A DNA stretch of 64,000 bases from Liolophura sinensis (lineage: Eukaryota > Mollusca > Polyplacophora > Chitonida > Chitonidae), in contig NC_088305.1 of the NCBI RefSeq assembly GCF_032854445.1, positions 32,701,645 through 32,765,644 of the forward strand. Direction: 5' to 3'. How positions within the stretch are numbered: the first letter of the stretch is position 1; each line of letters starts with the position of its first letter. The translations under genes were made by a program, and so were the position numbers. This document shows, one piece after another, positions 54,674 to 64,000 of this stretch. A model generated the notes under the pieces. That model saw only the letters and a program-made list of their open reading frames with translations. It made no database searches and was not told where the DNA came from.

Positions 54674-55258
54674 TAATATATAACCTTAGATGTGCCGGGC
54701 GTATCAGTCATTAGCAGGAGCTTAGAATGCTGATTGCTCTTGAGCTTATGTCGAACCTCAGCCTTTTCGCTCTCCGTCTCGATGATGTGGTTCTCCTCCA
54801 GGCATTTGTTGAACGAGTGCCGATCTTTGCAGTGGAATAAAGCCACCCACCTTGTCTGCTCGGGAAAGTTTTTTGAGGACGGCGTTGTATTTCTGACTGC
54901 GTTGTAAGCCATGAATGACAGTATTTTTGGTTTCTTCTTCATCGCCTCCAACGCGCTACAATGATCGATGATGTATGGGGTGGGCTCCCCCTCAAACAAT
55001 CTGTAGAAAGCTCTCAGACAGTCGTTGAACCGCTCGCCGGGGTCAAAACAATAGACGTTAGGGTCAGACTGTATCCATCGCCGCCGGTACGCCTCGTTAT
55101 GCTTAAGAGTGGGGCACAGAATCACAACGTGATAAAAGAAACCGCGGAAAAGGGCCTCAACAAGGTCCAGCGGTAAGACTGTTTTACCGCAGTTCGTCTG
55201 CCCACAGATAATCGCGCAGTGGGCGTCATCAAAAAAAGCGCGCTAACGAATCTACCAT
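54674..55258 (-). pseudogene. ATP: Packaging ATPase, broken (copy 2)
   Basis: ATG at 55256-55258. An extra T near 55233 shifts the frame before Walker A, whose GQTNCGKT is still readable at about 55180-55205. Walker B reads YIIDHCSA (second Asp to His). The SGRHAKQSVWVL segment of copy 1 is deleted. The C-terminal HSKLLLMTDTP remains but the stop is lost. Non-functional on several counts. Confidence 0.88.
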
Positions 55259-56481
55259 TCTGGATGTACAGCTTTCCGTCCATGATCACATATATATATG
55301 TATACGTTCAACACGCCGGGATCTTCTCTCTCTTTTGTCTCCTGTATCGTAATCCCCTCGCTGGCGTTCAGAACGCGCCTTCCACTGCCATGCAGCTCGT
55401 CATCGTCGCTTGGCCGAAGGTCAAACCAGAAGGCGTGCTTGTGCGATCTCTTCCAGGGAGACGTTTGCCAGGCCTAAGTCTTTTACGACCATGGCCACCT
55501 CAGGGTACGGCTTCCGTGTGAGCTGGCGAAGAACTTTTTGATTTCGCCCCACTGCCCTGGCTGTACAGCTGACTGGGGACCTCTTCTATTGTGACTTCTA
55601 CTTTGGTGATCTTCGGGTTGTAGAAGGATTCCGACCGCCTCCTCCACGGGGTTCATTTAGCCTCGAACAGAACGAGGATGCCCTTCATTGCTCTCGCGGG
55701 CGAGTTCAGGTTTATGTTCCAGAGGGTATCAGACTTGTCCTTCACAAACTTTCGGTGGCGAAGGATGATCATACAGTATGGAAACGCCCCCGGCAAACTG
55801 GGTGCGGATCTGTCTAGCGAGCTCCTCTTCGGTGACCATATCGAACTCCAGGCTGATGTTGTCGATGGTGTAAGACTCGTCGGCATCGTCTGTTGTCTGG
55901 ATGACCCGCCCGTAATCGTTGAACGTCAGTCCGTACTCCAGTTGGTAGGCCAAGGCACTCTGGTAGAATGCCATGTGGCTATCTAGAAGCTCAAAGTCTA
56001 GCGGGATGTGGAAACAGCTGCCAAAGGCGTGAGCGATGGCTTTTTCTTCAGCATCGTCGTCACTTGCCTCCTCCGCTCCGACTCGAAGTTTAAGCATGTT
56101 TTCGCTGCCGATGCCTTGGTAGGCCGCATTCTGCCGTTCGTTTTTAGTCAGCCATAAGTCGCCGTAGCAATGAGTCGTCGATGGATATTACCTCATTCCC
56201 GCTGATTCTGATCGTGGTTTTCTTGACTACTGCGCGTCCGAGATTCCCGACCACTGTGGCGTTCGGGTGGGATGAATTGATCGCGATCGAGAAGGCCAAG
56301 CGCACGGTACCGGGCACAATGACGTCATTTGCACCGAGGTTGGGGAAGCGGACCAAGAGTTGTTGATTCTGGTCGATCGTACTCGGTTGTTGGTGACGAC
56401 CAAGGACTGCCGTACACCTTTTAACCCGAGAGGCTTGCGGAGTGTTCTGAAGGGGTTTAGCCTGCGTCCGTATGCATCCAT
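55230..56481 (-). pseudogene. PY: Polinton major capsid protein, broken (copy 2)
   Basis: ATG at 56479-56481 (MDAYGRR). Contains the segment lost from copy 1: TVVGNLGRAVVKKTTIRISG and NEVISIDDS near 56175-56260. Then IPLDFELLDSHMAFYQ, LTFNDYGRVI, LWNINLNSPARAMKG. Frame changes near 56395, 56135, 55765 and 55600, and the C-terminal stop is lost by the same extra T that breaks the ATPase. Each copy retains pieces that the other lacks, which confirms the gene family. Confidence 0.88.
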
Positions 56482-56506
56482 TGTTATAATGAAGGCATAC
56501 CTTGCA

Positions 56507-57826
56507 ATGTTCAATACAAAGATTATGGCAGACATTGACATTGGTGACCAGGCGTTCGACGACGCCCAAGAGGACAAGAACATTGACGACGAACAAACCA
56601 CTCTCCGTGCAGGTGGTGATGTCCAGATCGGGGTGGTTCTCGAGCTACAAACCTTGGATGTGGACCTCAAATCCCAAGATGGAAGGCTGTTAGTGTTCAC
56701 CGTGAATGAATATTACGATGCCATGGCGAGGAAGTATCCTAACTTTACCAAACCCAAGCCCTATTACCCGGGTTTTATGATTGACGAAGAAGGGCGTCTG
56801 CGACTCAAGAAATACTCCGATCTGAACCTCACCAGCATAAACACAGGTGAACCGCTAGCCCTCTCAACACTCGCCCAGGGAGGGGGTTTGGTGTTGTTCA
56901 AAATAAGTTGGGCTTTGAAAAACTGGGGAAAGACAAGGCAGCCATTATTTCCTCCGGCAGCAGTCGCAGCCCTGGAGACATATAGTTGAGAACTCGGTGC
57001 CGTGGCCGCCAAGGCAGATACCATGAAGCTGATGGAATTAAACCAACCAGCAAATAATGCCGCTGATGCTGTCCGCATAATGGAACAAGCTTGACGGATA
57101 GTGAGGTCGAGTGGGCTCTTTCAACGATAAACGACCCTCCTCTTTCCATCCGAGAACTTGGGGCTTGACAAGGCACTGCAGACCTCGGAAGGCGAACACG
57201 CGAATAACCTCGCCAAGCTGTCAAGTCTCGATAAGGACATCACAAAACAAAAACAGAAATTGGAGGACGCCACTAATGAATTCTCCCGACGCCGGATCGC
57301 AGACCGGATAAGGAATCTTGATGACGAGAGGGAGACCCGGCTCGAAGCAGCCTCTTTAACGCCCGAAGCCCTGCGCACGCAAATACGCCACATCAAGCAG
57401 ACGATTGATCGCATCCTACACAAGGATACCACTCTGGCCGAGCGCGTCCGCACCCTCTTCCGGGAGTAGGGAATAACCGTGGTCTCCATTCTCACGGCAA
57501 TTGGGATGGCGATCTCGACACTGGGGCTAGCGATAAAGTTAGTGCTGACTGGCGGGTCCGGCATCCAGCCCACGCCACCTCCATCCGACGGGCGTGGTCT
57601 TAAAGAATGGATGAAAAAGCATATCCAGTCCCTGGGGCGCGCCCTTGGCAAGCTTCCTGGGAAGGCTGCCGCTGCGATTCCGGATATTATTGGCAGTATC
57701 GTGTCCTGGCTACTGAACCTTCTCGGGAAAGCGGCTGGGTGGCTGGCCGATAATGTCTGTGCTTTAGTCGTCGCAGTAGATGGCCTAATGCTCGTGGCAG
57801 TTCGCAAGTATTTAACGCAGCAGTAA
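56507..57826 (+). pseudogene. Coiled-coil/membrane Polinton protein, broken (copy 2)
   Basis: From MFNTKIMADIDIGDQ. N-terminal half more divergent from copy 1 than the rest. TGA at about 56987-56989, frame changes near 57085 and 57155, CAG to TAG at 57467-57469, then VSILTAIGMAISTLGLAI and IPDIIGSIVSWLLNLLG intact to 57826. Start codon 26 bp from the divergent capsid start. Confidence 0.8.
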
Positions 57827-58981
57827 GCCGATACCAACCCCAGCGATGACGATGGCTGTCTTCTCCGCATCGTGATTCTTTTCCTTTGGAAATAGGGGTT
57901 CTTGTTTGCCTCCGGCGGCTGCAACATCCTGGTGGGACGCTTTCTTGTGGCTCAACGATCCCGTGAGAAGGTGCGCTCTTGTGCAAAGTGAGCTTTCACA
58001 CCGTCATTGGCGCCTAGCTTCTGGTCCTCTGTGGCCACCATGATTTTCTTGTTGAAGTTCGCCACATGGCCGATCTGCAGAAGCATGTCGCTGGGGGCCA
58101 TATATAGGCCTATGCCATACACAAAGTCTACAGCGCTCCCGGCATACTGTAGCACGTCCTGGTAGCGTTTGATTGCAGACGGAAGGTCAGTCGGAGAGGA
58201 AATGGCGTCTTCAACGTTCGGGGCAAACTGTTTTTGCGCGTCGAAGGCTATGCCCGTGCCTAGAATACGCGCCCTTGTTTGCGCTTGGGCGCCAAAAACA
58301 GCCCACACGTATGTCCGGATGGAATCGTTTAGGCGCTCTACGCCCGGCTGCGTAAATCCTTTGGATTTCCCGACGATGAACGACGCCCAAGCCTCCTTGG
58401 CGTCCTGCTGGATGTAGTCGACGTGGAGCGCTGTAGGCTTTCTAGAGAACGACATCCTGCTCGGATCGAAGGTCCCATCGCCAATGGGGCTGTAGCCCGT
58501 TCTCGTAATATAGTAATATGCCACTCCGAGACCGCGATTCACCCCCCGGCGCCTCCAGTCTGTGTAGGCATCTACGCGGAACTCCCTACAAATCCTCTCA
58601 TAGACCCTCTCGTCGTAGGGGGTTTGTGAATGTTGCCCACGCTCTGTCTTCCGGCAGGGGGCGTTTATCTCTTCCAAGATCCGCCTAACTTGGTAATACA
58701 CATGGAACGTGTACAGGGCCCTTATTCGTTGGTCGGGGGCGAGAAGATGGTCTTTTGCAGAGACGCCACAGCCCGTGGTTGCGCACCAGACCATGAAGTT
58801 CACTTGGTTCTGCCATAATTGCATAGGATTGTTGTTCCAGGCCCGAACAATTTCATTGTCGGTTATTTTTGGCAGCCGGTCAAATCGCGTGAGGTGCTCT
58901 GCGTGGGTTTGGATACTACGAAATGCCCCGGCCTTGTTAGTGGCCTCCCCTATTAAACCTCTAAGCCTCGCTGTTCATCAT
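57812..58981 (-). pseudogene. Conserved anchored Polinton protein, broken (copy 2)
   Basis: Open frame 57952-58824 (290 codons) covers FHVYYQVRRILEEI, TDWRRRGVNRGLG, a central GVERLNDSIRTYVW segment lost in copy 1, and YQDVLQYAGSAVDFVYGIGL. The C-terminal anchor is frameshifted. Upstream, ATGATGAACAGCGAGGCT is followed by TAG at 58961-58963, the same codon as in copy 1; a deletion near 58877 then shifts the frame. The start overlaps the start of the divergent next gene. Confidence 0.8.
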
Positions 58982-59633
58982 GGCTAAGATGTTCATCACA
59001 TTGACTGACATTCTAAATGGGGCACAGCACACGCCTGCCTCATGCCCTTAACAACCTCGACGGCCGCGTTAAAACCGCCCTTCGCGAGATAACATTCTTA
59101 CCCGGCCTGGGTGAATATCCCCTCCGGAGTGGGCTTCTTGCTGGAGGGCAAGCGTGTTGACGTGCCGACGGGCTAATACAATGTCATATTCCGCCTGCAT
59201 GGGGTTTCTCTGGGATTGAATGAAGCCACGAGCCGCTTAGTCCTTACCCTCCCTAAAAATGCCTTCATAATACTCCAAGAGCTTGCCCCCATCTTAGGGT
59301 TCTCCGTCGGGATTGCGCCCATAGGGGGGACTGTCGAGGTTGAAAAGCTATCTAACTTGGTCTTACACAAAGAAGTCTTCGTGCATTTAGATGAACTGAG
59401 TACCTCAGAAAACATGAGAATAACCTCAGATTTCGGTGGCGGTTCAACACTACTTAAAGCCATCGCCATGACTGGTGAAGGGATAAACTGCGGGTAGACG
59501 GTTTCATTTCCCAACCCACAGTACAAAACCTTGCGCGCCGACTATATAACGCACTTGACCGTGGCATTTTTAGACAAAGACGGCAAGTATATGAATGTAG
59601 GGGTACCTCAGTGCTACCCTAGAAATACAATGA
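58980..59633 (+). pseudogene. Candidate minor virion protein, broken (copy 2)
   Basis: ATG at 58980 (MAKMFITLTDILNGAQH). A 1-bp insertion near 59030 shifts the frame; then VSLGLNEATSRLVLTLP, FVHLDELSTSENMRI, TAG at 59495-59497 (shared with copy 1), then NPQYKTLRADYITHLTV and FLDKDGKYMNVG. An extra G near 59604 fuses it to the next frame. Confidence 0.65.
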
Positions 59634-60460
59634 GTATGGTGGACGCAGCCGGTCCCAGGTCTGCGTGCCTGTCTTTAAGCGACTTGGCAGATGTTTCGGA
59701 GTTCGAACTTCAAGGCCAGGAAGGTAAAATCTACGCCTTCCAGTTTCAAAGTGGCAAGTACATACGCAAAAAGATTACGGGGGGGCAAGCAGAACCTGCC
59801 ACGTTTGCTTCCCTTGAAGATGTCTCATCCACCGCAGAGCAAGAGCGCAGGTCGCCGTCTGAGGTGAATGAAGAACGAAAACTCTCATTAATTCGCCTTG
59901 AAGACCGCTTTGTTCTCACCAGAGCTCGCGACGCCGATTGGTTGATAGATGTGAAGGTGACCCCGATGTCGGTCCAGGCCACCGTGATCAATGTGAAAAA
60001 AGTTTTCAACTCCGGAACCTATGTCATGTCGTACGTACCAACCGGCCGCTGTATTCTAGATTGGGACAGAAGAGGCGGCTTCATACTCACGTCGTCGCAG
60101 ATGCTAGAAGCCCGTGCGTCTTACCGCGCAAATCGATTTTAAGGCCGCACTACCACTAAACCCTGGATCTATACTTATCTTCTACATCATGCTTGGCGCG
60201 GGCAGTCGCCGTTGCACTTTGATTACCGAGTTGAAAATAAGGTGGCCTGCGGAGCACGATACAAAAGATCTCAAACTTATAATCAAATTACCGGCCCAGG
60301 GCGACCCAGTCATCCGGAGCTCTCTCGAGGGTATACGAGTCGTCTCAGGGGCGTTTTAAATCTCGATGAAATCTATTTAGAGTTCGGCATAGGCCTTCGC
60401 CGCTTTCTTGTTAGTAATCCCGATGACAATTTAGAGCTAACCGACGTTATTGATTCGTAG
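59630..60460 (+). pseudogene. Unrecognised Polinton gene, broken (copy 2)
   Basis: MSMVDAAGPRSACLSLSDLAD; the middle part that is shifted in copy 1 is readable here (GGQAEPATFASLEDVSSTAE); LSLIRLEDRFVLTRARD. Frame changes near 60100 and 60220-60360; ends LELTDVIDS. The region 60050-60120 differs markedly from copy 1. Confidence 0.65.
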
Positions 60461-60470
60461 GACGGACAAT

Positions 60471-61171
60471 ATGGGGCGACTGTACCCGACGATCACGGAT
60501 GAAGACTCCTTACCGACGATTACGGATGACCACCCCATGGCCCCGACCGCGCCGACGATTATGGTTGAAAACCCCTTGTCCCCGACTGCGCCGCCGGAGG
60601 GCGTGGTGCGCGCTCATCGCCCGCAGTATATTAGCAAAATACAGAGGCAGCTTCAATCTGAGCGAGATCTCCGCCGGGCCTTATACAAAAAGTACCGGCG
60701 CGATGTCTTGGCCACCGTAGCCCTTGATTCAGCCATGCTTACGGCCGGTTTGGGCCTAGGGGTTGCTGGCGTGGGGCTACTCACAACAATAATTGCAGCC
60801 CCCGCTGTCTTGGCCATGGAAGCTGCGGCCCTAGCTTGCGGTGTCCGAAATGTCGCCGGAAAGTTCTTTAGCCGCAGACTTCAGGCAAAGGCCAAGAAAC
60901 ATAACGATATACGGCTGTTGGCTGAGGCCAAACTTAACAGCATCCGTGTGCAGATATCTATGGCATTATCTGATGGTGTTATTTCGGACGTAGAGTTCAA
61001 GCAAATCGTTCAGTAGCTCAAGAACTACTCTGATCTGAAGCAGGAGATACGCGCTAAGTCTCGTAAGGCATTCAACGCCGTAGAGATCGATGAAAGCACA
61101 AAAAAAAACAGCTTATAGATCGCGGGCGAAAACTAGCTCGGCAATATCTGAAAAACGCTCTTTCCGAATGA
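60471..61171 (+). pseudogene. Pro-rich, membrane-spanning Polinton protein, broken (copy 2)
   Basis: MGRLYPTITDEDSLPT, shorter Pro repeat tract, RDLRRALYKKYRRD, hydrophobic LTAGLGLGVAGVGLLTTIIA, helical tail. GAG to TAG at 61014-61016 and an expanded A run near 61100 break the C-terminus; the final LARQYLKNALSE is still readable. Confidence 0.78.
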
Positions 61172-61194
61172 TGTTCTGGGGAGGTGCCCAGGGG

Positions 61195-61950
61195 GAACTT
61201 GTTTGGCACCAGGGCAACCCCCATGCTATGTCTCAAGAGCTCCGCGGGTAAAAAAAAAATTGCCCAGTGTGAGGCTAGAACCCATGGTCCAAAAAAGCAA
61301 AAGGCCTGGTTCATAACTCAACCTGTTACCAATTAATCTCCACCCTAACGGCGGGCTCCGGATTTTTTGCGCTAGCGACCCACCGTTAGGGGGGTTAATT
61401 GGCGCTGACACATCCCACCACCATTGGACCATCTACAACACCTCTTGGTAAGGTCTCTCTGCCTCCGAAACTGTCGAAAGTTGCAGAGATTCCTTAGAAG
61501 TGCGTTGAGCCCGGCGCCATATGCAGGTAATGTATTTATATACTACATATACAGGAGACCAAATCCGGATTTGAGCTAGCAAACATGCCCTTATATACGC
61601 AGTATATGAATTCAGCCCTTACATACAGCGCCTTTCCCACCTCTGTCAGCCGACTGAGCTGTATCCCAGACCCACGAAACATGGGCTAAATTGGAAGGAC
61701 TTTTCCGCATAAACTCAATATCTCCAATCCTCCAAAAAATACTGGATCTTATCAAACGAGGACACGGTGAAAAATGACTGTTACATTCATTTTTCATAAA
61801 ATCCGGTAGTTTAAGCCCTGTTGTGCAACAGATCCGGCCTACATATAGGCTATTCGCCTTATCTGTTAAATGCCAACTAGGTCGCCTCATATCAATGTGT
61901 GTATGTAGGCTAGACTTGTAAATAAACGCGTACGCCTTGGCTGGGGAGGC
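61195..61950. other. Extra ~750-bp block inside the Polinton 2 right end
   Basis: Absent from Polinton 1, where the last gene is followed at once by TIR modules. No protein domain. Two tRNA-like bits on the minus strand: acagctcagtcggctgacag (about 61649-61668, A-box-like) and gggttctagcctcac (about 61271-61285, B-box-like), too far apart for one promoter. It could be one or two degenerate SINEs or diverged ancestral Polinton sequence. Confidence 0.4.
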
Positions 61951-61956
61951 GCCTAA

Positions 61957-62027
61957 GGGGTGGGCCTCTATTTGTTCTGGGAGGGCCCCAAGGGGGGTGC
62001 GCCAGAACCTATACTCTGCATACTACT
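61957..62027 (-). repeat. Polinton 2 right terminal inverted repeat
   Basis: Ends ccagaacctatactctgcat followed by actact, the inverted partner of 47489 onward. Confidence 0.88.
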
Positions 62028-62341
62028 GATGTAGGGTTTTGCACTCTGCCTTTCTTCGTGCGTTCGACTTTAGCACATCTAAGATAGTTTCCAACTTCTG
62101 TTGTGCGAGAATTTCTGATTACTTGTTCTTTAAAAATCACCATATACCTGTTTAACTGTGGTGACAGCATGTAATGGAAGACGCTTTGTCTTCATGTTTC
62201 TGTGTAATGAACGCACAACTACTGTAATATAAATGTCATGCAAGTTGAAAAAATGTGAAACACGTTCAGTTTTTTAGGGTCTATTTCATGTTGTGTAGTT
62301 TTTAAGTGACGTTTTACCGATTCCCGATTGTGTTTACACAG
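62028..62341. other. Host flank right of Polinton 2, no gene
   Basis: Begins with the right target duplication gatgt and continues the unit backbone, collinear with 19476-19786. Confidence 0.6.
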
Positions 62342-62440
62342 ATGGGACAAACAGCCTTACACCTGGCCGCGTCAGGTGGTAGTATGGATCTTCTACGTCT
62401 ACTGGTGGGGAAGAGCGCTGATATAAACGTACAGGATCAG
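62342..62440 (+). CDS. Ankyrin-repeat exon 4, unit 3
   Basis: MGQTALHLAASGGSMDLLRL to ADINVQDQ; acceptor AG at 62340-62341, donor GTACGTG at 62441. Closer to the ankyrin consensus (AASGG) than the unit 1 copy (AVSRG). Confidence 0.82.
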
Positions 62441-62649
62441 GTACGTGGGTCCCTAGAACTACGGAATTTCTTAACACTATTTATTTTCTGCATTTTTTTC
62501 ATAACCCTAAACACAACACAGTTACAAACACTGATTGTAACTGGATATTACCACGTATTTTTACTCAATTACTCAATGTCTTTTCAATTCTGCTTTCTCT
62601 TTTTTCACTAATAGTTTGACTGCCGTTTTCATTTAAGCCGTTCATTTGT

Positions 62650-64000
62650 GTGATTCTATCTCCCAGTAGTTTGCACTTGGTCGGTTCTGTCGTGTACACT
62701 TAAAGTTTCATCTACGCATCCAAATAAACATTCATAGGCAGCCGTCAACACATACGTTGTGGGGTCAATAATCGCAAGATTCTCATAACAAGGACATACA
62801 AAAATTATATGAAAGTGAGCTCCAACCATATCAGAGAAACACATGCCAATAACATCTAAACTCTCGGGTGGTATTCGAAACCTGTCAATTTCTGTCCGGA
62901 ACTGAGCAAAAATTTTTTATACAAGGCTAAAGTGTGATCTGTTAGATATGCTCCCTCTTCTAAGTGGACTTTGTAATCACAGTAGGGATCATATGTACTG
63001 CTCAAATTGAGGGATGCAGACCATTCCTGCCTGTCCATATCTTGCAGTCGTTCACGAAAATTCTTAAGAAAAGACCTACATCCCCAAATCCCTGAGGAAC
63101 CCACACTTATCCAAACCCCAGGCGGAACAACATTCCCTTCAGAGAAGTAGTCCAATTACGCTCCCCTTGGGAGTCCAGATGAAGCAGCATACTGTAAGTC
63201 TTTTGGGGGTATCTCTCTTCAGTATAGCTAACAATTCTTAACTAATACCGAACACATTTTGAAGAGCTATTACAGAACACAGGAAATCGGCCACATTCTC
63301 CAAGAGACAGCATGTTGGGGGTGCATTTGTCTGTTTATAAAATATGTTTGGATGCTAAATATTGAACTCTTTCTTGCACTTCACACCTTTGGAATCCCCA
63401 TAAGGCGGAGCCGTGTGTAAGTACAGGCTATATTTTGGTATTAAACAGATTAAAAAATACTGCGTTATGGCATGTCACCAAGGTAGCACATGGTTCGCAA
63501 CACCTCAGTAAGAACCCATTACCCCTGCGACGCAACATATTATTCTACAGATTTACCCTCTCTTAAGGAACAAATAAATGCCACCCGTAGATATTTACAT
63601 GATGTTACGATTTCCATCGGGTCTGCCCCAAGCCGCCATTTTCATTTTTACCCAACGTACCACCTTAAAGGAATACAGCTTTTGATTTATCTGAATTTAC
63701 ATAGAGGCTCTATTTCTGACGATCAAGCTTTGTTTTAGGTTGCTATTGCAATACCTTGGGAGTGTAAGATACAAGCTCTATGTCATCTGCAAAAAGCGAC
63801 ATAAATATATGAGTAAAATCGGGGAATAGTTAAACCCCATCTTTACCACACATACATGCATCGTTACTTAAGTGATTAGTAATAACAAAAATAACAACGG
63901 GCCTAAGATACAGCCTTGACGTAGACTGACTTCTCACGCAAATACATCAGTTAAATCTGACCAACAATGGCACAAGCTTTCACAGCATTATAAACACTCT
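62650..64000 (-). pseudogene. Non-LTR retrotransposon ORF2 remnant, unit 3 (runs off window)
   Basis: Minus strand from the window end: FADD at 63782-63793, GSALWGF-like segment near 63400, C-terminal FRERLQDMDRQEWSASLNL (about 63010-63065), and a final HFHIIFVCPCYENL motif near 62780-62820. Collinear with 20110-21440. Confidence 0.78.

Larger units (their letters stand above)
47489..62027. mobile_element. Polinton (Maverick) 2, complete ends, 14,539 bp
   Basis: Starts AGTAG and ends CTACT, flanked by gatgt at 47484-47488 and 62028-62032. Unit 1 has the uninterrupted site (aataatgtagggtttt, about 19471-19486). Same gene set, order and strands as Polinton 1. PolB retains all polymerase motifs but is frameshifted upstream; the integrase lacks its catalytic Glu. 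A block of about 750 bp not present in Polinton 1 lies inside the right end. Confidence 0.95.
41966..64000. repeat. Tandem unit 3 of 3 (carries Polinton 2, continues past window)
   Basis: Third copy of the unit, open at the window end inside the LINE reverse transcriptase remnant. It carries ankyrin exons 1 to 4 and Polinton 2 and has an uninterrupted version of the Polinton 1 target at 46865-46869. Its first part resembles unit 2 most closely, its middle part unit 1. Confidence 0.85.

Overview
The window is animal nuclear DNA, most likely from a mollusc. Genes are split by introns, the background is AT-rich, and two SINE types look like repeats I associate with mollusc genomes: a tRNA-headed one at 22922 and 36194, and a short one at 35075. 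The species call is inference. There are no bacterial genes, rRNA genes or CRISPR arrays. Nearly all recognisable coding sequence belongs to mobile elements, plus a series of 99-bp exons that each encode one ankyrin repeat.

The host backbone is a tandem array of a roughly 14-kb unit: unit 1 at 1259-28090, unit 2 at 28091-41965, unit 3 from 41966 past the window end. Each unit carries ankyrin exons on the + strand, non-LTR retrotransposon fragments on the - strand, and (units 1 and 2) a tRNA-type SINE split by a decayed BEL/Pao LTR retrotransposon. Units differ by later insertions, so one unit often shows the empty target site of an element present in another. This fixes element ends to the base: Polinton 1 (6096-18840, empty site at 46865), Polinton 2 (47489-62027, empty site near 19475), a piggyBac element (31023-33810, empty site near 44785) and a SINE (35075-35200, empty site near 21917). 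A third, truncated Polinton fragment (PolB only) fills 1-1256.

The two Polintons (Mavericks) share one gene order: TIR, small Cys-rich ORF (+), protein-primed DNA polymerase B (+), retroviral-type integrase (-), a leftward block of two small membrane proteins, a Lys/Ala-rich membrane protein, a conserved 200-aa protein, packaging ATPase and major capsid protein (-), then a coiled-coil/membrane protein (+), a conserved protein with a C-terminal anchor (-), three further + genes, TIR. Polymerase and integrase would replicate and insert the element; ATPase, capsid protein and the membrane/coiled-coil proteins form a virus-like morphogenesis block. I could not find the adenovirus-type cysteine protease expected in Polintons. 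Both copies are inactive: copy 1 has lost the polymerase catalytic core, copy 2 the integrase catalytic Glu, and most other genes carry stops or frameshifts.

The items most worth a second look are two in-frame TAG codons found at the same place in both otherwise differently broken Polintons, the 5-bp (not 6-bp) target duplications, the shifted register of the TIR modules, and the mosaic relationships among the three tandem units.
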